64,000 nucleotides of DNA, from NCBI RefSeq assembly GCF_900090105.1, contig NZ_FMDM01000013.1, positions 152,601 through 216,600 of the forward strand, written 5' to 3'. This stretch comes from Micromonospora humi (GTDB lineage: Bacteria > Actinomycetota > Actinomycetes > Mycobacteriales > Micromonosporaceae). The stretch's first letter is position 1. Every line of letters begins with the position of its first letter. Position numbers and translations under genes: made by a program. Positions 23,818 through 33,749 of this stretch are shown here, piece after piece. Below the pieces are notes generated by a model, which was not told the origin of the DNA, did no database searches, and saw nothing but the letters and a program-made list of their open reading frames with translations.

Positions 23818-24654
23818 TCACTGGGTGGGCTGCTCGGGCATGTTCGGCTGCACGTTGTCCCGCGGGGTGGTGCCGGTGGCGGTGATGCCCTGGTCGCAGA
23901 GCGCGTTCGGGCCCTCGATCGAGGCGTTCACCCGCAGCGTCTTGATGAACTCGTCGATCCGGCCGTCGTCGGCGTTGTCGACCTTCAGCTGGAAGCCCCA
24001 GGCCTGCAGCGAGATCGGCTTGTCCAGCCCCTCGTACGGGCTGAGCATCAGCTTCTCCTTGCCCTTGACCTTGCTCTCGAGCTTCGCCACCTGGTCGGCG
24101 GGCAGGTCGGGGCGGTAGGTGATCCAGACCGTGCCGTGCTCCATGCTGTGCACCGCGTGCTCGTTGGCGATCGGGGCGGGGTAGACGTCGCCCATGCAGT
24201 TCTGCCAGGCCTGGTTGTGCGGGCCGCCGACCGGCGGGGACTGCTCGTACTTGATCGTGCCCGGCTGGTGGTTGCCGCCCTTGACCAGGTCCTTGTCCTT
24301 CTTGCGGAAGTCGACCATGCCGTTGATCGCGTCGGCCCGCTTCTGCCACGGCTGGGCGCCCTGGTAGACCGACCAGGCGCCGATGCCGATGATCGCGACG
24401 GCGAGCACGCCGACCGCGGCGAACAGCGCGATCGGCCCCCACGAGCGCCCCTGGCTCACCTTCACCGGGGTCACCGGCTTGCGGCCCTTGCCCCCGGCGC
24501 CCGGCCGTGGCGCGCCCTTGCCGCCGCCGGGCCGGCCCGCACCGGCCTTGGCGGCGGGCTTGTCGCCCGCCGCGGGCCGGCCGGCGGCCGGCTTCTTGCC
24601 GGTGCTGACCACGGTGGGACGGCGTTCCGGGCCGCCCGGGGTGCTGATGCTCAT
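23818..24654 (-). CDS. DUF3105 family membrane protein
   Basis: 278 aa. A long Lys/Gly/Pro/Ala-rich cytoplasmic N-terminus (residues 1-70) precedes one membrane helix (about 74-94) and an extracytoplasmic DUF3105 domain with the signature YPAPIANEHAVHSMEHGTVWITYRPDL. Function is unknown; the conserved histidines and the DUF305 neighbour suggest metal binding. ATG 24654 is the start. The gene is divergent from argS with 98 bp between them and is the first of the two-gene operon. Confidence 0.88.
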   Translation of the reverse strand: MSISTPGGPERRPTVVSTGKKPAAGRPAAGDKPAAKAGAGRPGGGKGAPRPGAGGKGRKPVTPVKVSQGRSWGPIALFAAVGVLAVAIIGIGAWSVYQGAQPWQKRADAINGMVDFRKKDKDLVKGGNHQPGTIKYEQSPPVGGPHNQAWQNCMGDVYPAPIANEHAVHSMEHGTVWITYRPDLPADQVAKLESKVKGKEKLMLSPYEGLDKPISLQAWGFQLKVDNADDGRIDEFIKTLRVNASIEGPNALCDQGITATGTTPRDNVQPNMPEQPTQ

Positions 24655-24740
24655 CGTGCCTCGTCAGGTCGGTCGGTCAGGGGAGCGCGGAGCCTGTTCA
24701 CATGCTGGGTCGCCGCCGCGGTGCCCGAGTCTACCCCCGA

Positions 24741-24746
24741 TAACAT
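24741..24746 (+). promoter_or_regulatory. -10 element TAACAT of leaderless argS
   Basis: TAACAT ends 6 nt before the argS GTG at 24753, and no ribosome binding site is present. This implies transcription from the start codon itself. Confidence 0.6.
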
Positions 24747-24752
24747 GGTTCG

Positions 24753-26417
24753 GTGACTCCCGCAGAACTCGCCGAGGTCGTCCTCGCCGCAGCCCACGCC
24801 GTCTTCGACGAGCGGGGTCTGGACCGCGCCGCGCTGCCCGCGCAGACCACCGTCGAGCGACCCCGTAACCCCGATCACGGCGACTACGCCTCCACGCTGG
24901 CGCTGCAGCTCAGCAAGAAGGTCGGGGTGCCCCCGCGGGAGCTGGCCGCGGCGCTGGCCGAGCAGCTCGGCCGGGCACCGGGGATCAAGTCGGTGGAGAT
25001 CGCCGGCCCGGGCTTCCTGAACATCCGGCTCGACGCCGCCGCCGCCGGCCAGCTCGCCCGGTCGATCGTCGAGGCCGGCCCGGCCTACGGGCGCAGCGAC
25101 ACCCTGGCCGGGCAGCGGATCAACCTGGAGTTCGTCTCGGCGAACCCGACCGGCCCGGTGCACATCGGCGGCGTCCGCTGGGCAGCCGTCGGTGACGCGC
25201 TCAGCCGGCTGCTGCGGGCCACCGGCGCCGACGTGGGCACGGAATACTACTTCAACGACGCCGGGTCCCAGATCGACCGGTTCGCCCGCTCGCTGCTGGC
25301 CGCCGCCAAGGGCGAGCCGGCCCCGGAGGACGGCTACGGCGGGGCGTACATCGCGGAGATCGCCGCCGAGGTCGTCAAGAAGCGGCCCGACGTGCTGGAC
25401 CTGTCCGACGACGCCGCCCAGGAGGTGTTCCGGGTGGAGGGCGTCCAGCTCATGTTCGCCGAGATCAGGTCCTCGCTGCGCGACTTCGGCGTCGAGTTCG
25501 ACACCTACTTCAACGAGAAGGACCTGCACGACCGGGGCGAGCTGGAGCAGGCGCTGGCCCGGCTGCGCGAGCAGGGGCACGTCTTCGAGTCCGAGGGCGC
25601 GACCTGGCTGCGCACCACCGACTTCGGCGACGACAAGGACCGGGTGCTGCGCAAGTCCAACGGCGAGTGGACCTACTTCGCCGCCGACTGCGCCTACTAC
25701 CTCGACAAGCGGGAGCGCGGCTTCGAGCGGGTCGTGATCATGCTGGGCGCCGACCACCACGGCTACATCGGCCGGATGAAGGCGATGGCCGCCTGCTTCG
25801 GCGACGACCCGGCGCGCACCCTGGAGATCCTCATCGGCCAGCTGGTCAACCTGGTCCGCGACGGCGCCCCGGTGCGGATGAGCAAGCGGGCCGGCACCGT
25901 GGTCACCCTGGAGGACCTGGTCGACGCGATCGGCGTGGACGCCTCCCGCTACGCGCTGGCCCGGTACTCCAGCGACTCGCCCATCGACATCGACGTGGAG
26001 CTGTGGACCCGGGCCACCCGCGACAACCCGGTCTACTACGTGCAGTACGTGGCCGCCCGCACCGCGAGCGTCAACCGCAACGCCGCCGAGGTGGGGCTGA
26101 CCCGGGGCGACGCCGCCGACTTCCACGCCGAGCTGCTCGACCACGAGAAGGAGAACGAGCTGCTCAAGGCGCTTGCCGCGTTCCCGTCCGTGGTGGCCGC
26201 CGCGGCCGAGCTGCGGGCCCCGCACCGGCTCTCCCACTACCTGGAGGACCTGGCGCAGGCCTACCACCGGTTCTACGACAACTGCCGGATCCTGCCGCGC
26301 GGCGACGAGGAGGTCACCGACCTGCACCGGGCCCGGCTCTGGCTCAACGACGCCACCCGGGTGGTCATCGCCAACGGCCTGCGCCTGCTCGGCGTCTCGG
26401 CGCCCGAGAGGATGTGA
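24753..26417 (+). CDS. argS: Arginyl-tRNA synthetase
   Basis: 554 aa class I aminoacyl-tRNA synthetase charging tRNA-Arg with arginine. The N-terminal Add-1 domain (about 1-100) precedes the Rossmann core, with the HIGH motif as PTGPVHIGG near 135 and the KMSKS-like RMSKRAGTVVTLEDL near 380. The C-terminal anticodon-binding helical domain ends in LRLLGVSAPERM. The start is the GTG at 24753, with a TAACAT -10 just upstream, so the message is leaderless. It is followed after 4 bp by lysA, giving an argS-lysA-hom run. Confidence 0.97.
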   Translation: MTPAELAEVVLAAAHAVFDERGLDRAALPAQTTVERPRNPDHGDYASTLALQLSKKVGVPPRELAAALAEQLGRAPGIKSVEIAGPGFLNIRLDAAAAGQLARSIVEAGPAYGRSDTLAGQRINLEFVSANPTGPVHIGGVRWAAVGDALSRLLRATGADVGTEYYFNDAGSQIDRFARSLLAAAKGEPAPEDGYGGAYIAEIAAEVVKKRPDVLDLSDDAAQEVFRVEGVQLMFAEIRSSLRDFGVEFDTYFNEKDLHDRGELEQALARLREQGHVFESEGATWLRTTDFGDDKDRVLRKSNGEWTYFAADCAYYLDKRERGFERVVIMLGADHHGYIGRMKAMAACFGDDPARTLEILIGQLVNLVRDGAPVRMSKRAGTVVTLEDLVDAIGVDASRYALARYSSDSPIDIDVELWTRATRDNPVYYVQYVAARTASVNRNAAEVGLTRGDAADFHAELLDHEKENELLKALAAFPSVVAAAAELRAPHRLSHYLEDLAQAYHRFYDNCRILPRGDEEVTDLHRARLWLNDATRVVIANGLRLLGVSAPERM

Positions 26418-26421
26418 GCCG

Positions 26422-27807
26422 GTGCGCGCGCACGAGGCCGGTGCCCTGCACGGTGACATCGGCAACCGGGGGCCCGCCTGGCTGCGTACCCCGGTCGACG
26501 TCAACTCCCTGGTGCCGCAGTTGTGGCCGCGCCACGTGGCGCGCGGCCCGGCCGGCGCGCTGACCGCCGCCGGGCTGGACGTCCGCGACCTGGCCGCCGA
26601 GTTCGGCACCCCGGCGTACGTGCTGGACGAGGACGACCTGCGCGGACGCTGCCGCGAGTTCCGGGCCGCCTTCCCGGACGCGGACGTCTACTACGCCGGC
26701 AAGGCGTTCCTCTGCCGCGCCGTGGTCCGGATGATCGCCGAGGAGGGCATGTTCCTCGACGTCTGCACCGGCGGCGAACTGGCCACCGCGCTGTCGGCCG
26801 GGATGCCGCCGGACCGGATCGGCTTCCACGGCAACAACAAGTCGGTGGCCGAGCTGACCCGGGCGGTGGAGGCCGGGGTGGGGCGGATCATCGTCGACTC
26901 GTCCACCGAGATCGACCGGCTCAGCGCGCTGGCCCGCGAGCGGGGCGTCCGCCCCCGGGTGCTGCTGCGGGTCACCGTCGGCGTGGAGGCGCACACCCAC
27001 GAGTTCATCGCCACCGCGCACGAGGACCAGAAGTTCGGCTTCTCGCTGGCCGGCGGCGCGGCCGTGGCGGCGGCGTTCCGGATCCTCGACGAGGACGTGC
27101 TGGAGCTGCGCGGCCTGCACTCGCACATCGGTTCGCAGATCTTCGACGCCAGCGGCTTCGAGGTCTCCGCCCGTCGGGTGCTCGCCCTGCAGGCGCAGAT
27201 CCGTGACGCGCGCGGGGTGGAACTGCCCGAGCTGGACCTCGGCGGCGGCTTCGGCATCGCGTACACCACGCAGGACGACCCGGCCTCGCCGCACGACCTG
27301 GCCAAGCGGCTCCGCAAGATCGTCGACGGGGAGTGCGCGGCGGAGAACCTCGCCGTGCCGCACCTCTCCGTCGAGCCCGGCCGGGCGATCGTCGGCCCGG
27401 CCGTGTTCACGCTCTACCAGGTCGGGACCGTCAAGGACCTGGACGGCCTGCGGACCTACGTGAGCGTCGACGGCGGGATGAGCGACAACATCCGCACCGC
27501 GCTCTACGACGCCTCCTACTCGGCGACCGTGGCCAACCGGACGTCGGCGGCCCCGCCGTTGCTCGCCCGGGTGGTGGGAAAGCACTGTGAGTCCGGGGAC
27601 ATCGTGGTGAAGGATGAATTCCTGCCCGCCGACGTGCAGCCCGGAGATCTTGTCGCGGTGCCCGGCACCGGGGCCTACTGCCGGAGCATGGCCAGCAACT
27701 ACAACCATGTGCCGCGCCCCCCGGTCGTCGCCGTCCGTGACGGCTCGGCCCGGGTGATCGTTCGCCGGGAGACGGAAGACGACCTGCTCGCATTGGACGT
27801 GGGATGA
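26422..27807 (+). CDS. lysA: Diaminopimelate decarboxylase
   Basis: 461 aa PLP enzyme making L-lysine from meso-diaminopimelate, the last step of lysine synthesis. Fold III barrel: the PLP lysine is Lys94 in DVYYAGKAFLC. HSHIGSQIFD, the glycine loop LDLGGGFGIAY, EPGRAIVGPA and the C-terminal ALYDASYSA and VVGKHCESGD motifs are intact. Start GTG 26422. The first 60 residues form an N-terminal extension typical of actinobacterial LysA. It shares ATGA with hom, so the two are coupled; lysine and threonine branches are thus made from one transcript with argS. Confidence 0.96.
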   Translation: MRAHEAGALHGDIGNRGPAWLRTPVDVNSLVPQLWPRHVARGPAGALTAAGLDVRDLAAEFGTPAYVLDEDDLRGRCREFRAAFPDADVYYAGKAFLCRAVVRMIAEEGMFLDVCTGGELATALSAGMPPDRIGFHGNNKSVAELTRAVEAGVGRIIVDSSTEIDRLSALARERGVRPRVLLRVTVGVEAHTHEFIATAHEDQKFGFSLAGGAAVAAAFRILDEDVLELRGLHSHIGSQIFDASGFEVSARRVLALQAQIRDARGVELPELDLGGGFGIAYTTQDDPASPHDLAKRLRKIVDGECAAENLAVPHLSVEPGRAIVGPAVFTLYQVGTVKDLDGLRTYVSVDGGMSDNIRTALYDASYSATVANRTSAAPPLLARVVGKHCESGDIVVKDEFLPADVQPGDLVAVPGTGAYCRSMASNYNHVPRPPVVAVRDGSARVIVRRETEDDLLALDVG

Positions 27808-29108
27808 CCTCACCTGTTCGCTTGGCGTTGCTCGGCTGCGGCACGGTCGGCAGCGACGTCGTCCGCCTGCTGCACGAGCAGTCGGCCGACCTCGCCGCCC
27901 GGATCGGCGCGCCGCTGGAGATCGCCGGCATCGCCGTCCGCCGGCTCGGCCGCGACCGCGGTGACCTGCCGGTCGACGACAGCCTGTTCACCACCGACCC
28001 GCTGGGGCTGATCAAGCGGGACGACGTGGACGTGGTGGTCGAGGTGGTCGGCGGCATCGAGCCGGCCCGGGGCTGGCTGGTCGAGGCGCTGCGCGCCGGC
28101 AAGAGCGTGGTGACCGCCAACAAGGCGCTGCTCGCCGAGGACGGCGCCACGCTGCACGACGCGGCCGCCGAGGGCGGCGCCGACCTCTACTACGAGGCGA
28201 GCGTCGCCGGCGCCATCCCGCTGCTGCGCCCGCTGCGCGAGTCGCTGCACGGCGACCGGATCACCCGGGTCACCGGCATCGTGAACGGCACCACCAACTT
28301 CATCCTCTCCGCCATGGACGCGACCGGCGCCGGCTTCGCCGAGGCGCTGGAGGAGGCCACCGAGCTGGGATACGCGGAGGCCGACCCGACGGCCGACGTG
28401 GAGGGCTTCGACGCCGCCGCCAAGGCCGCCATCCTCGCCTCGCTGGCGTTCCACACCCGGGTCACCGCCGCCGACGTGCACCGCGAGGGCATCACCGAGG
28501 TGACCGCGGCGGACGTGGCCAGCGCCAAGGCGATGGGCTGCACGATCAAGCTGCTCTGCATCGCCGCCCGGGGCGTCGACGCCGCGGGCGGCGAGACCGT
28601 CAACGTCCGGGTGCATCCGGCGATGATCCCGCTCACCCACCCGCTCGCCCGGGTCGGCGACGCGTTCAACGCGGTCTTCGTCGAGGCCGACGCGGCCGGG
28701 CCGCTCATGTTCTACGGCCGCGGCGCGGGCGGCGCGCCCACCGCCAGCGCCGTGCTCGGCGACGTGGTCGCGGTGGCCCGCAACCGCATCGCCGGGGTGC
28801 ACCAGGCCAGCGAGTCGGCGTACGCGGACCTGTCGGTGCGGCCGATGGGGGAGGCGCTCACCCGCTACCACATCAGCCTCGACGTGGCCGACCGGCCGGG
28901 TGTGCTGGCGTCGGTGGCCGGGGTGTTCGCCCGGCACGAGGTCTCCATCGCCACCGTGCGGCAGGGACCCGCCGGCGGCGACGCCGAGCTGGTCATCGTC
29001 ACCCACGTCGCGCCGGACGCCGCGCTCGCCGCCACCGTGCGGGAGCTGCGCGGGCTGGACACCGTCCGCTCGGTGACCAGCGTGCTACGGGTCGAGGGTG
29101 GGGCGTAA
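27804..29108 (+). CDS. hom: Homoserine dehydrogenase
   Basis: 434 aa NAD(P)H-dependent enzyme converting aspartate semialdehyde to homoserine. The Rossmann motif LLGCGTVGSDVVRLL opens the protein. The substrate block TGIVNGTTNFIL and the metal region ELGYAEADPTADVEGFDAAAKAAI are present, and a C-terminal ACT domain (about 355-430: HISLDVADRPGVLASVAGVFARHEVSI) provides feedback inhibition, probably by threonine. It overlaps lysA by 4 nt and is followed by thrC after 113 bp. No aspartokinase is fused. Confidence 0.96.
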   Translation: MTSPVRLALLGCGTVGSDVVRLLHEQSADLAARIGAPLEIAGIAVRRLGRDRGDLPVDDSLFTTDPLGLIKRDDVDVVVEVVGGIEPARGWLVEALRAGKSVVTANKALLAEDGATLHDAAAEGGADLYYEASVAGAIPLLRPLRESLHGDRITRVTGIVNGTTNFILSAMDATGAGFAEALEEATELGYAEADPTADVEGFDAAAKAAILASLAFHTRVTAADVHREGITEVTAADVASAKAMGCTIKLLCIAARGVDAAGGETVNVRVHPAMIPLTHPLARVGDAFNAVFVEADAAGPLMFYGRGAGGAPTASAVLGDVVAVARNRIAGVHQASESAYADLSVRPMGEALTRYHISLDVADRPGVLASVAGVFARHEVSIATVRQGPAGGDAELVIVTHVAPDAALAATVRELRGLDTVRSVTSVLRVEGGA

Positions 29109-29221
29109 CCCCGCCGTCCCGCCTGATGGTTAAGGCAGGGTGTGGCGGTGGCCGGCGAGGCAGGCTGGGCCACGCTGGTGACAGGCCCCGCGACCGGGGC
29201 GACGGAGGCGAGGAGCGGGAC

Positions 29222-30271
29222 ATGTGGCGAGGGCTGATCGAGGCGTACCGGGACCGGCTGCCGATCACCGAGGCCACTCCCGTCGTGACCCTGCACGAGG
29301 GGAACACGCCGCTGCTGCCGGCGCCGGTGCTCTCCGCCCGGGTCGGCGCCGACGTGTGGCTCAAGGTCGAGGGCGCGAACCCGACCGGCTCGTTCAAGGA
29401 CCGGGGCATGACGGTCGCCGTCTCCAAGGCCATCGAGGGCGGTGACAAGGCGATCATCTGCGCCTCCACCGGCAACACCAGCGCGTCGGCCGCCGCGTAC
29501 GCGGCGCGGGCCGGGATCACCTGCGCGGTGCTGGTGCCGCAGGGCAAGATCGCGTTGGGCAAGCTGGCCCAGGCGCTGGTGCACGGCGCGAAGCTGCTCC
29601 AGGTGCAGGGCAACTTCGACGACTGCCTGGCGCTGGCCGGCAAGCTCGCTCAGGACTTCCCGGTGGCGCTGGTCAACTCCGTCAACATCTACCGGCTGCA
29701 CGGGCAGAAGACGGCCGCCTTCGAGATCGTCGAGGCGCTCGGCGACGCGCCCGACATCCACTGCCTGCCGGTCGGCAACGCCGGCAACATCTCCGCCTAC
29801 TGGATGGGCTACTCGGAGGACCTGCGCGACGGCAACGCCACGAAGGCACCCCGGATGTACGGCTTCCAGGCCGCCGGGGCCGCCCCGATCGTCACCGGCC
29901 AGATGGTGCCCGAGCCGTCGACCATCGCCACCGCCATCCGGATCGGCAACCCGGCGAGCTGGACCAAGGCCGTCGACGCGCGGGACGCCTCCGACGGGCT
30001 GATCTCCGCGGTCACCGACCGGGAGATCCTCTCCGCCTACCGGCTGCTGGCCCGCGAGGTCGGGGTCTTCGTCGAGCTGGGCAGCGCGGCGAGCGTGGCC
30101 GGCCTGCTCCAGCAGGCCGACGCCGGTCGGGTGCCGGCCGGGTCGCGGGTGGTGTGCACGGTCACCGGGCACGGCCTGAAGGACCCGGAGTGGGCCATCT
30201 CGACCGCCCCCGCGCCGCTGACCGTCGCCAACGACGCGATCGCCGCGGCGCGCGCCCTCGACCTGGCCTGA
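29222..30271 (+). CDS. thrC: Threonine synthase
   Basis: 349 aa PLP enzyme making threonine from O-phosphohomoserine. The PLP lysine lies in PTGSFKDRGMTVAVSKA near residue 62, and the phosphate-binding ASTGNTSASAAAYAARA and LPVGNAGNISAYW loops follow. ATG 29222 is chosen for the GAGG ribosome binding site, discarding an in-frame Gly/Arg-rich extension upstream. It is separated from thrB by three unrelated genes and a 58-bp element. Many actinobacteria keep hom-thrC-thrB together. A hairpin follows the stop codon. Confidence 0.96.
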   Translation: MWRGLIEAYRDRLPITEATPVVTLHEGNTPLLPAPVLSARVGADVWLKVEGANPTGSFKDRGMTVAVSKAIEGGDKAIICASTGNTSASAAAYAARAGITCAVLVPQGKIALGKLAQALVHGAKLLQVQGNFDDCLALAGKLAQDFPVALVNSVNIYRLHGQKTAAFEIVEALGDAPDIHCLPVGNAGNISAYWMGYSEDLRDGNATKAPRMYGFQAAGAAPIVTGQMVPEPSTIATAIRIGNPASWTKAVDARDASDGLISAVTDREILSAYRLLAREVGVFVELGSAASVAGLLQQADAGRVPAGSRVVCTVTGHGLKDPEWAISTAPAPLTVANDAIAAARALDLA

Positions 30272-30274
30272 GGC

Positions 30275-30310
30275 GCACCCGCCCCGGGAACGGGCGACCC
30301 GAGCGGGTGC
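30275..30310 (+). terminator. Hairpin terminator after thrC
   Basis: GCACCCGC (30275-30282) and GCGGGTGC (30303-30310), with an inner CCCG/CGGG pair, form a stem after the thrC stop. A -10-like CAGACT follows immediately and may start the RND permease transcript. Confidence 0.5.
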
Positions 30311-30361
30311 GGCAGACTCAGGGCAACCCCGCAGACCCCTCCTCAGGAGTGACCAACGCCC

Positions 30362-33300
30362 ATGTCGTTGCTCGCCAGATTCAGTCTTGCCAACCGGGGC
30401 CTGATCGCCCTGATCGCGTTGGTGACCGCGGCGTTCGGCTTGTTCGCCGTGCCGTCGCTCAAGCAGCAGCTGCTGCCGTCGCTGGAGTTCCCCGCCGCGT
30501 TCATCGTGGCGCCGTACCCGGGTGCCGCGCCGGAGATCGTCGAGTCCCAGGTCGCCGAGCCGATCGAGAACAGCCTCCAGGGCATCCCGGGGCTGGAGAA
30601 GGTCACCTCCACGTCCCGCGAGGGGGCGGCGACCGTCCAGGTGCAGTACGAGTTCGGCACCGACCTGGACGACGTGGTCAACAAGATGGAGACCGCGCTC
30701 AACCGGACCCAGCTCCCCGAGGGCGTCGACCCGCAGGTGATCGCCGGCAGCACGGACGACCTGCCGGCCGTGGTGGTCGCCGCGACCGGCGACGGCGACG
30801 AGCGGGCGCTGGCCGAGAAGCTGCGCGCCACCGTGGTGCCCGAGCTGGAGGGGCTGGACGGGGTCCGTTCGGTGGACGTCACCGGCGCCCGGGACCAGGT
30901 GGTGGCGATCACGCCGGACCCGGCGAAGCTGGCTGCCGCCCGGGTGGCGCCGACCGCGATCGCGCAGGCGTTGAAGACCAACGGGGTGGCGGTGCCGGCC
31001 GGCGCGCTGGCCGACGGCGACCGGTCGCTGCCGGTGCAGGTCGGCACCCCGATCCGCACCGTGGACGACCTGCGCGGCATCGTGCTCACCACCGCGCCCG
31101 CCACCCCGGTCCGTCTCGGTGACGTGGCCCGGGTGGAGCAGCAGCTCGCCCCGGCGACGTCGTTCACCCGCACCAACGGCAGGCCGAGCCTGGGCATCGC
31201 GGTCACCGCCAGCCCGGACGGCAACGCGGTCGGCATCTCGCACGACATCCGGGACCGGTTGGACGACCTGGAGGCCGCCTCCGGCGCCGAGCTGACAGTG
31301 GTCTTCGACCAGGCCCCGTTCGTCGAGCGGTCCATCGAGAGCCTCACCACCGAGGGCCTGCTCGGCCTGCTGATGGCGGTGGTGGTGATCCTGGTCTTCC
31401 TGCTCTCGGTGCGGTCCACGGTGGTCACCGCGGTCTCCATCCCGCTGTCGGTGCTGGTCGCGCTGATCGTGCTCTGGGCCGGCGACTACTCGCTCAACCT
31501 GCTCACGCTCGGCGCGTTGACCATCGCGGTCGGCCGGGTGGTCGACGACTCGATCGTGGTGCTGGAGAACATCAAACGGCACCTGGAGTACGGCGAGCCG
31601 AAGCGGGAGGCGATCCTGACCGCGGTCCGCGAGGTGGCCGGCGCGGTGACCGCCTCGACCCTGACCACGGTCGCGGTGTTCGCGCCGATCGCCCTGGTGG
31701 GTGGCTTCGTGGGGCAGCTCTTCGCGCCGTTCGCGATCACGGTGACGGTGGCCCTGCTCGCCTCGCTGCTGGTGTCGCTGACCGTCATCCCGGTGCTGGC
31801 CTACTGGTTCCTCCGGCCGCGTCACCGCGCCGACGACGAGGCCGAGCGCCGGGCCGCCGAGGAGAAGGAGCTGCGCAGCCCGTTGCAGCGGGCGTACCTG
31901 CCGGTGATCGGGTTCGCCACCCGGTCGCGGAAGAGCCGGTGGGCCACCGTGGCGCTCGGCCTGGTGGTGCTGCTGGGCACGTTCGGCCTGGCCCAGAAGC
32001 TGGAGACGAACTTCCTGGACGACTCCGGCCAGGACACGCTGGCCATCCGGCAGGAGATGCCGGCCGGCACCGGGCTCGCCGGCACCGACCGGGCCGCCGC
32101 CCGGGTGGAGGAGGTGCTGAAGCGTACGTCGGGGGTGGAGACCTACCAGGTCAGCGCCGGCGGCGGGGACAACCCGTGGGCCGGCGGCGGCAGCGACGAG
32201 GCGTCCTGGTCCCTGGCGCTCTCCGACGACACCGACGCCACGACCGTGCGGGAGGCCCTGCGCAAGGAGTTCGACGCGCTGGGTCCGGAGGCCGGCGAGC
32301 TGACCTTCGGCGGTGGGCAGAACGCCTCCGCCAACCAGGTCGAGGTGGTGGTGCAGGCCGCCGACCAGGAGACGCTGACCCGGGCGGCGGAGGAGGTCCG
32401 GGCCGCGATGGCCGACCTCTCCGGCGTCGAGGACGTGACGACCGGCCTGGCCACCCGGGTGCCCCGGGTGGAGGTGACCGTGGACCGGGTGGCCGCGGCC
32501 CGCGCGGGTCTCAGCGAGGCGGCCGTGGGGCAGCTCGTGGCGCAGGCGTACCGGGGGGCGCCGCTCGGCCAGGTCACGCTGGACGGCACCGCGCAGGACG
32601 TGGTGCTCAGCACCGGGGCCCGGCCGCCGGTGAACGTGGCCGAGCTGCGGGCGCTGCGGGTGGGACCGGTGACGCTGGACGCGATCGCCGACGTCGACCA
32701 GGTCGACGGGCCGCAGCAGGTGACCCGGATCGACGGCGAGCGCAGCGTCTCGGTGACCGGCACGGCCACCAGCTCGAACCTCGGCGCCACCACGCAGGAG
32801 TTGCAGAAGAAGCTGGACGCGCTGGAGGTGCCGGGCGCCACGTACGTGATCGGCGGGGTGAGCGCCGACCAGGCGGACGCGTTCGCGGACCTCGGCCTGG
32901 CCGTGCTGGCCGCCATCGCGATCGTCTTCCTGATCATGGTGGCCACCTTCCGCAGCCTGACCCAGGCGCTGATCCTGCTGATCTCGGTGCCGTTCGCGGC
33001 GACCGGGGCGATCGCGCTGCTGCTGGCCACCGGGACGCCGCTGGGCGTGCCGGCGCTGATCGGCGTGCTCATGCTGGTCGGCATCGTGGTGACCAACGCG
33101 ATCGTGCTGCTCGACCTGATCAACCAGTACCGGGCGCAGGGCATGGGGGTCACCGAGGCCGTGGTCGAGGGCGGCCGGCGGCGGTTGCGGCCGATCCTGA
33201 TGACCGCGGTGGCCACCGTGTTCGCGCTGCTGCCGATGGCGTTCGGGCTGACCGGCGAGGGTGGCTTCATCTCCAAGCCGCTGGCGATCGTGGTGATCGG

Positions 33301-33613
33301 CGGCCTGCTCAGCTCGACGCTGCTCACGCTGGTCCTGGTGCCGACGCTCTACACGATGGTGGAGCGCACCAAGGGCTCGCTGCGGGCCCGCCGGGACCGC
33401 CGTCGCGGCGGTGCCCCGGAGCCGGTCGAGGAGGCAGTGGCGCCGGGCCCGGTCGAGACCCCGGTGCCGGTGACCGTCGGCGGCGGGGCGGGGCCGGCCG
33501 AGCCGGTCGCGCCGCCTGCCCGCCCGTCCGGGGCGCTGGTCGACGGTACGGACCAGTTCGAGGTGCTCCGCCTGCCGAAGAGTCGCCGTTCCCCCCTTCC
33601 CCCGACCGAGTGA
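30362..33613 (+). CDS. Efflux RND transporter permease (AcrB/HAE1-like)
   Basis: 1083 aa. The N-terminus MSLLARFSLANRGLIALIALVTAAFG starts the first helix, then a large extracytoplasmic porter loop (QQLLPSLEFPAAFIVAPYPGAAPEIVESQVAEPIE), a helix bundle with the proton-relay segment VGRVVDDSIVVLENIKRHLEYG and a second half repeating the plan (GIVVTNAIVLLDLINQYRAQG). The C-terminal 70 residues are an Arg then Pro/Val-rich cytoplasmic tail. Such Gram-positive homologues export lipids or drugs without an outer-membrane partner. Neither an adaptor nor a regulator adjoins it. Its stop codon TGA is within the first four bases of the 58-bp element. Confidence 0.93.
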   Translation: MSLLARFSLANRGLIALIALVTAAFGLFAVPSLKQQLLPSLEFPAAFIVAPYPGAAPEIVESQVAEPIENSLQGIPGLEKVTSTSREGAATVQVQYEFGTDLDDVVNKMETALNRTQLPEGVDPQVIAGSTDDLPAVVVAATGDGDERALAEKLRATVVPELEGLDGVRSVDVTGARDQVVAITPDPAKLAAARVAPTAIAQALKTNGVAVPAGALADGDRSLPVQVGTPIRTVDDLRGIVLTTAPATPVRLGDVARVEQQLAPATSFTRTNGRPSLGIAVTASPDGNAVGISHDIRDRLDDLEAASGAELTVVFDQAPFVERSIESLTTEGLLGLLMAVVVILVFLLSVRSTVVTAVSIPLSVLVALIVLWAGDYSLNLLTLGALTIAVGRVVDDSIVVLENIKRHLEYGEPKREAILTAVREVAGAVTASTLTTVAVFAPIALVGGFVGQLFAPFAITVTVALLASLLVSLTVIPVLAYWFLRPRHRADDEAERRAAEEKELRSPLQRAYLPVIGFATRSRKSRWATVALGLVVLLGTFGLAQKLETNFLDDSGQDTLAIRQEMPAGTGLAGTDRAAARVEEVLKRTSGVETYQVSAGGGDNPWAGGGSDEASWSLALSDDTDATTVREALRKEFDALGPEAGELTFGGGQNASANQVEVVVQAADQETLTRAAEEVRAAMADLSGVEDVTTGLATRVPRVEVTVDRVAAARAGLSEAAVGQLVAQAYRGAPLGQVTLDGTAQDVVLSTGARPPVNVAELRALRVGPVTLDAIADVDQVDGPQQVTRIDGERSVSVTGTATSSNLGATTQELQKKLDALEVPGATYVIGGVSADQADAFADLGLAVLAAIAIVFLIMVATFRSLTQALILLISVPFAATGAIALLLATGTPLGVPALIGVLMLVGIVVTNAIVLLDLINQYRAQGMGVTEAVVEGGRRRLRPILMTAVATVFALLPMAFGLTGEGGFISKPLAIVVIGGLLSSTLLTLVLVPTLYTMVERTKGSLRARRDRRRGGAPEPVEEAVAPGPVETPVPVTVGGGAGPAEPVAPPARPSGALVDGTDQFEVLRLPKSRRSPLPPTE

Positions 33614-33667
33614 AAGGAGGGGCCCCCGCTTAACGCTTTCTGCATAGGCGGGGGCCCCGCTTGACAC
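33610..33667 (+). repeat. 58-bp palindromic intergenic element, copy 4
   Basis: Starts GTGAAAGGAGGGGCCCC and ends GCTTGACAC. The RND permease stop codon TGA (33611-33613) lies inside its first bases. The next gene is co-directional, so this is the only copy that is not between convergent genes. It is nearly identical to copy 3 once oriented. Confidence 0.92.
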
Positions 33668-33749
33668 CCGCACCGTGCGCGGGGCACCTCCGAGCCACAC
33701 CGGGCGGTACGCTCGGTGAGCTGGTGCCTACTTGGGGTGCGGGGGCGCG

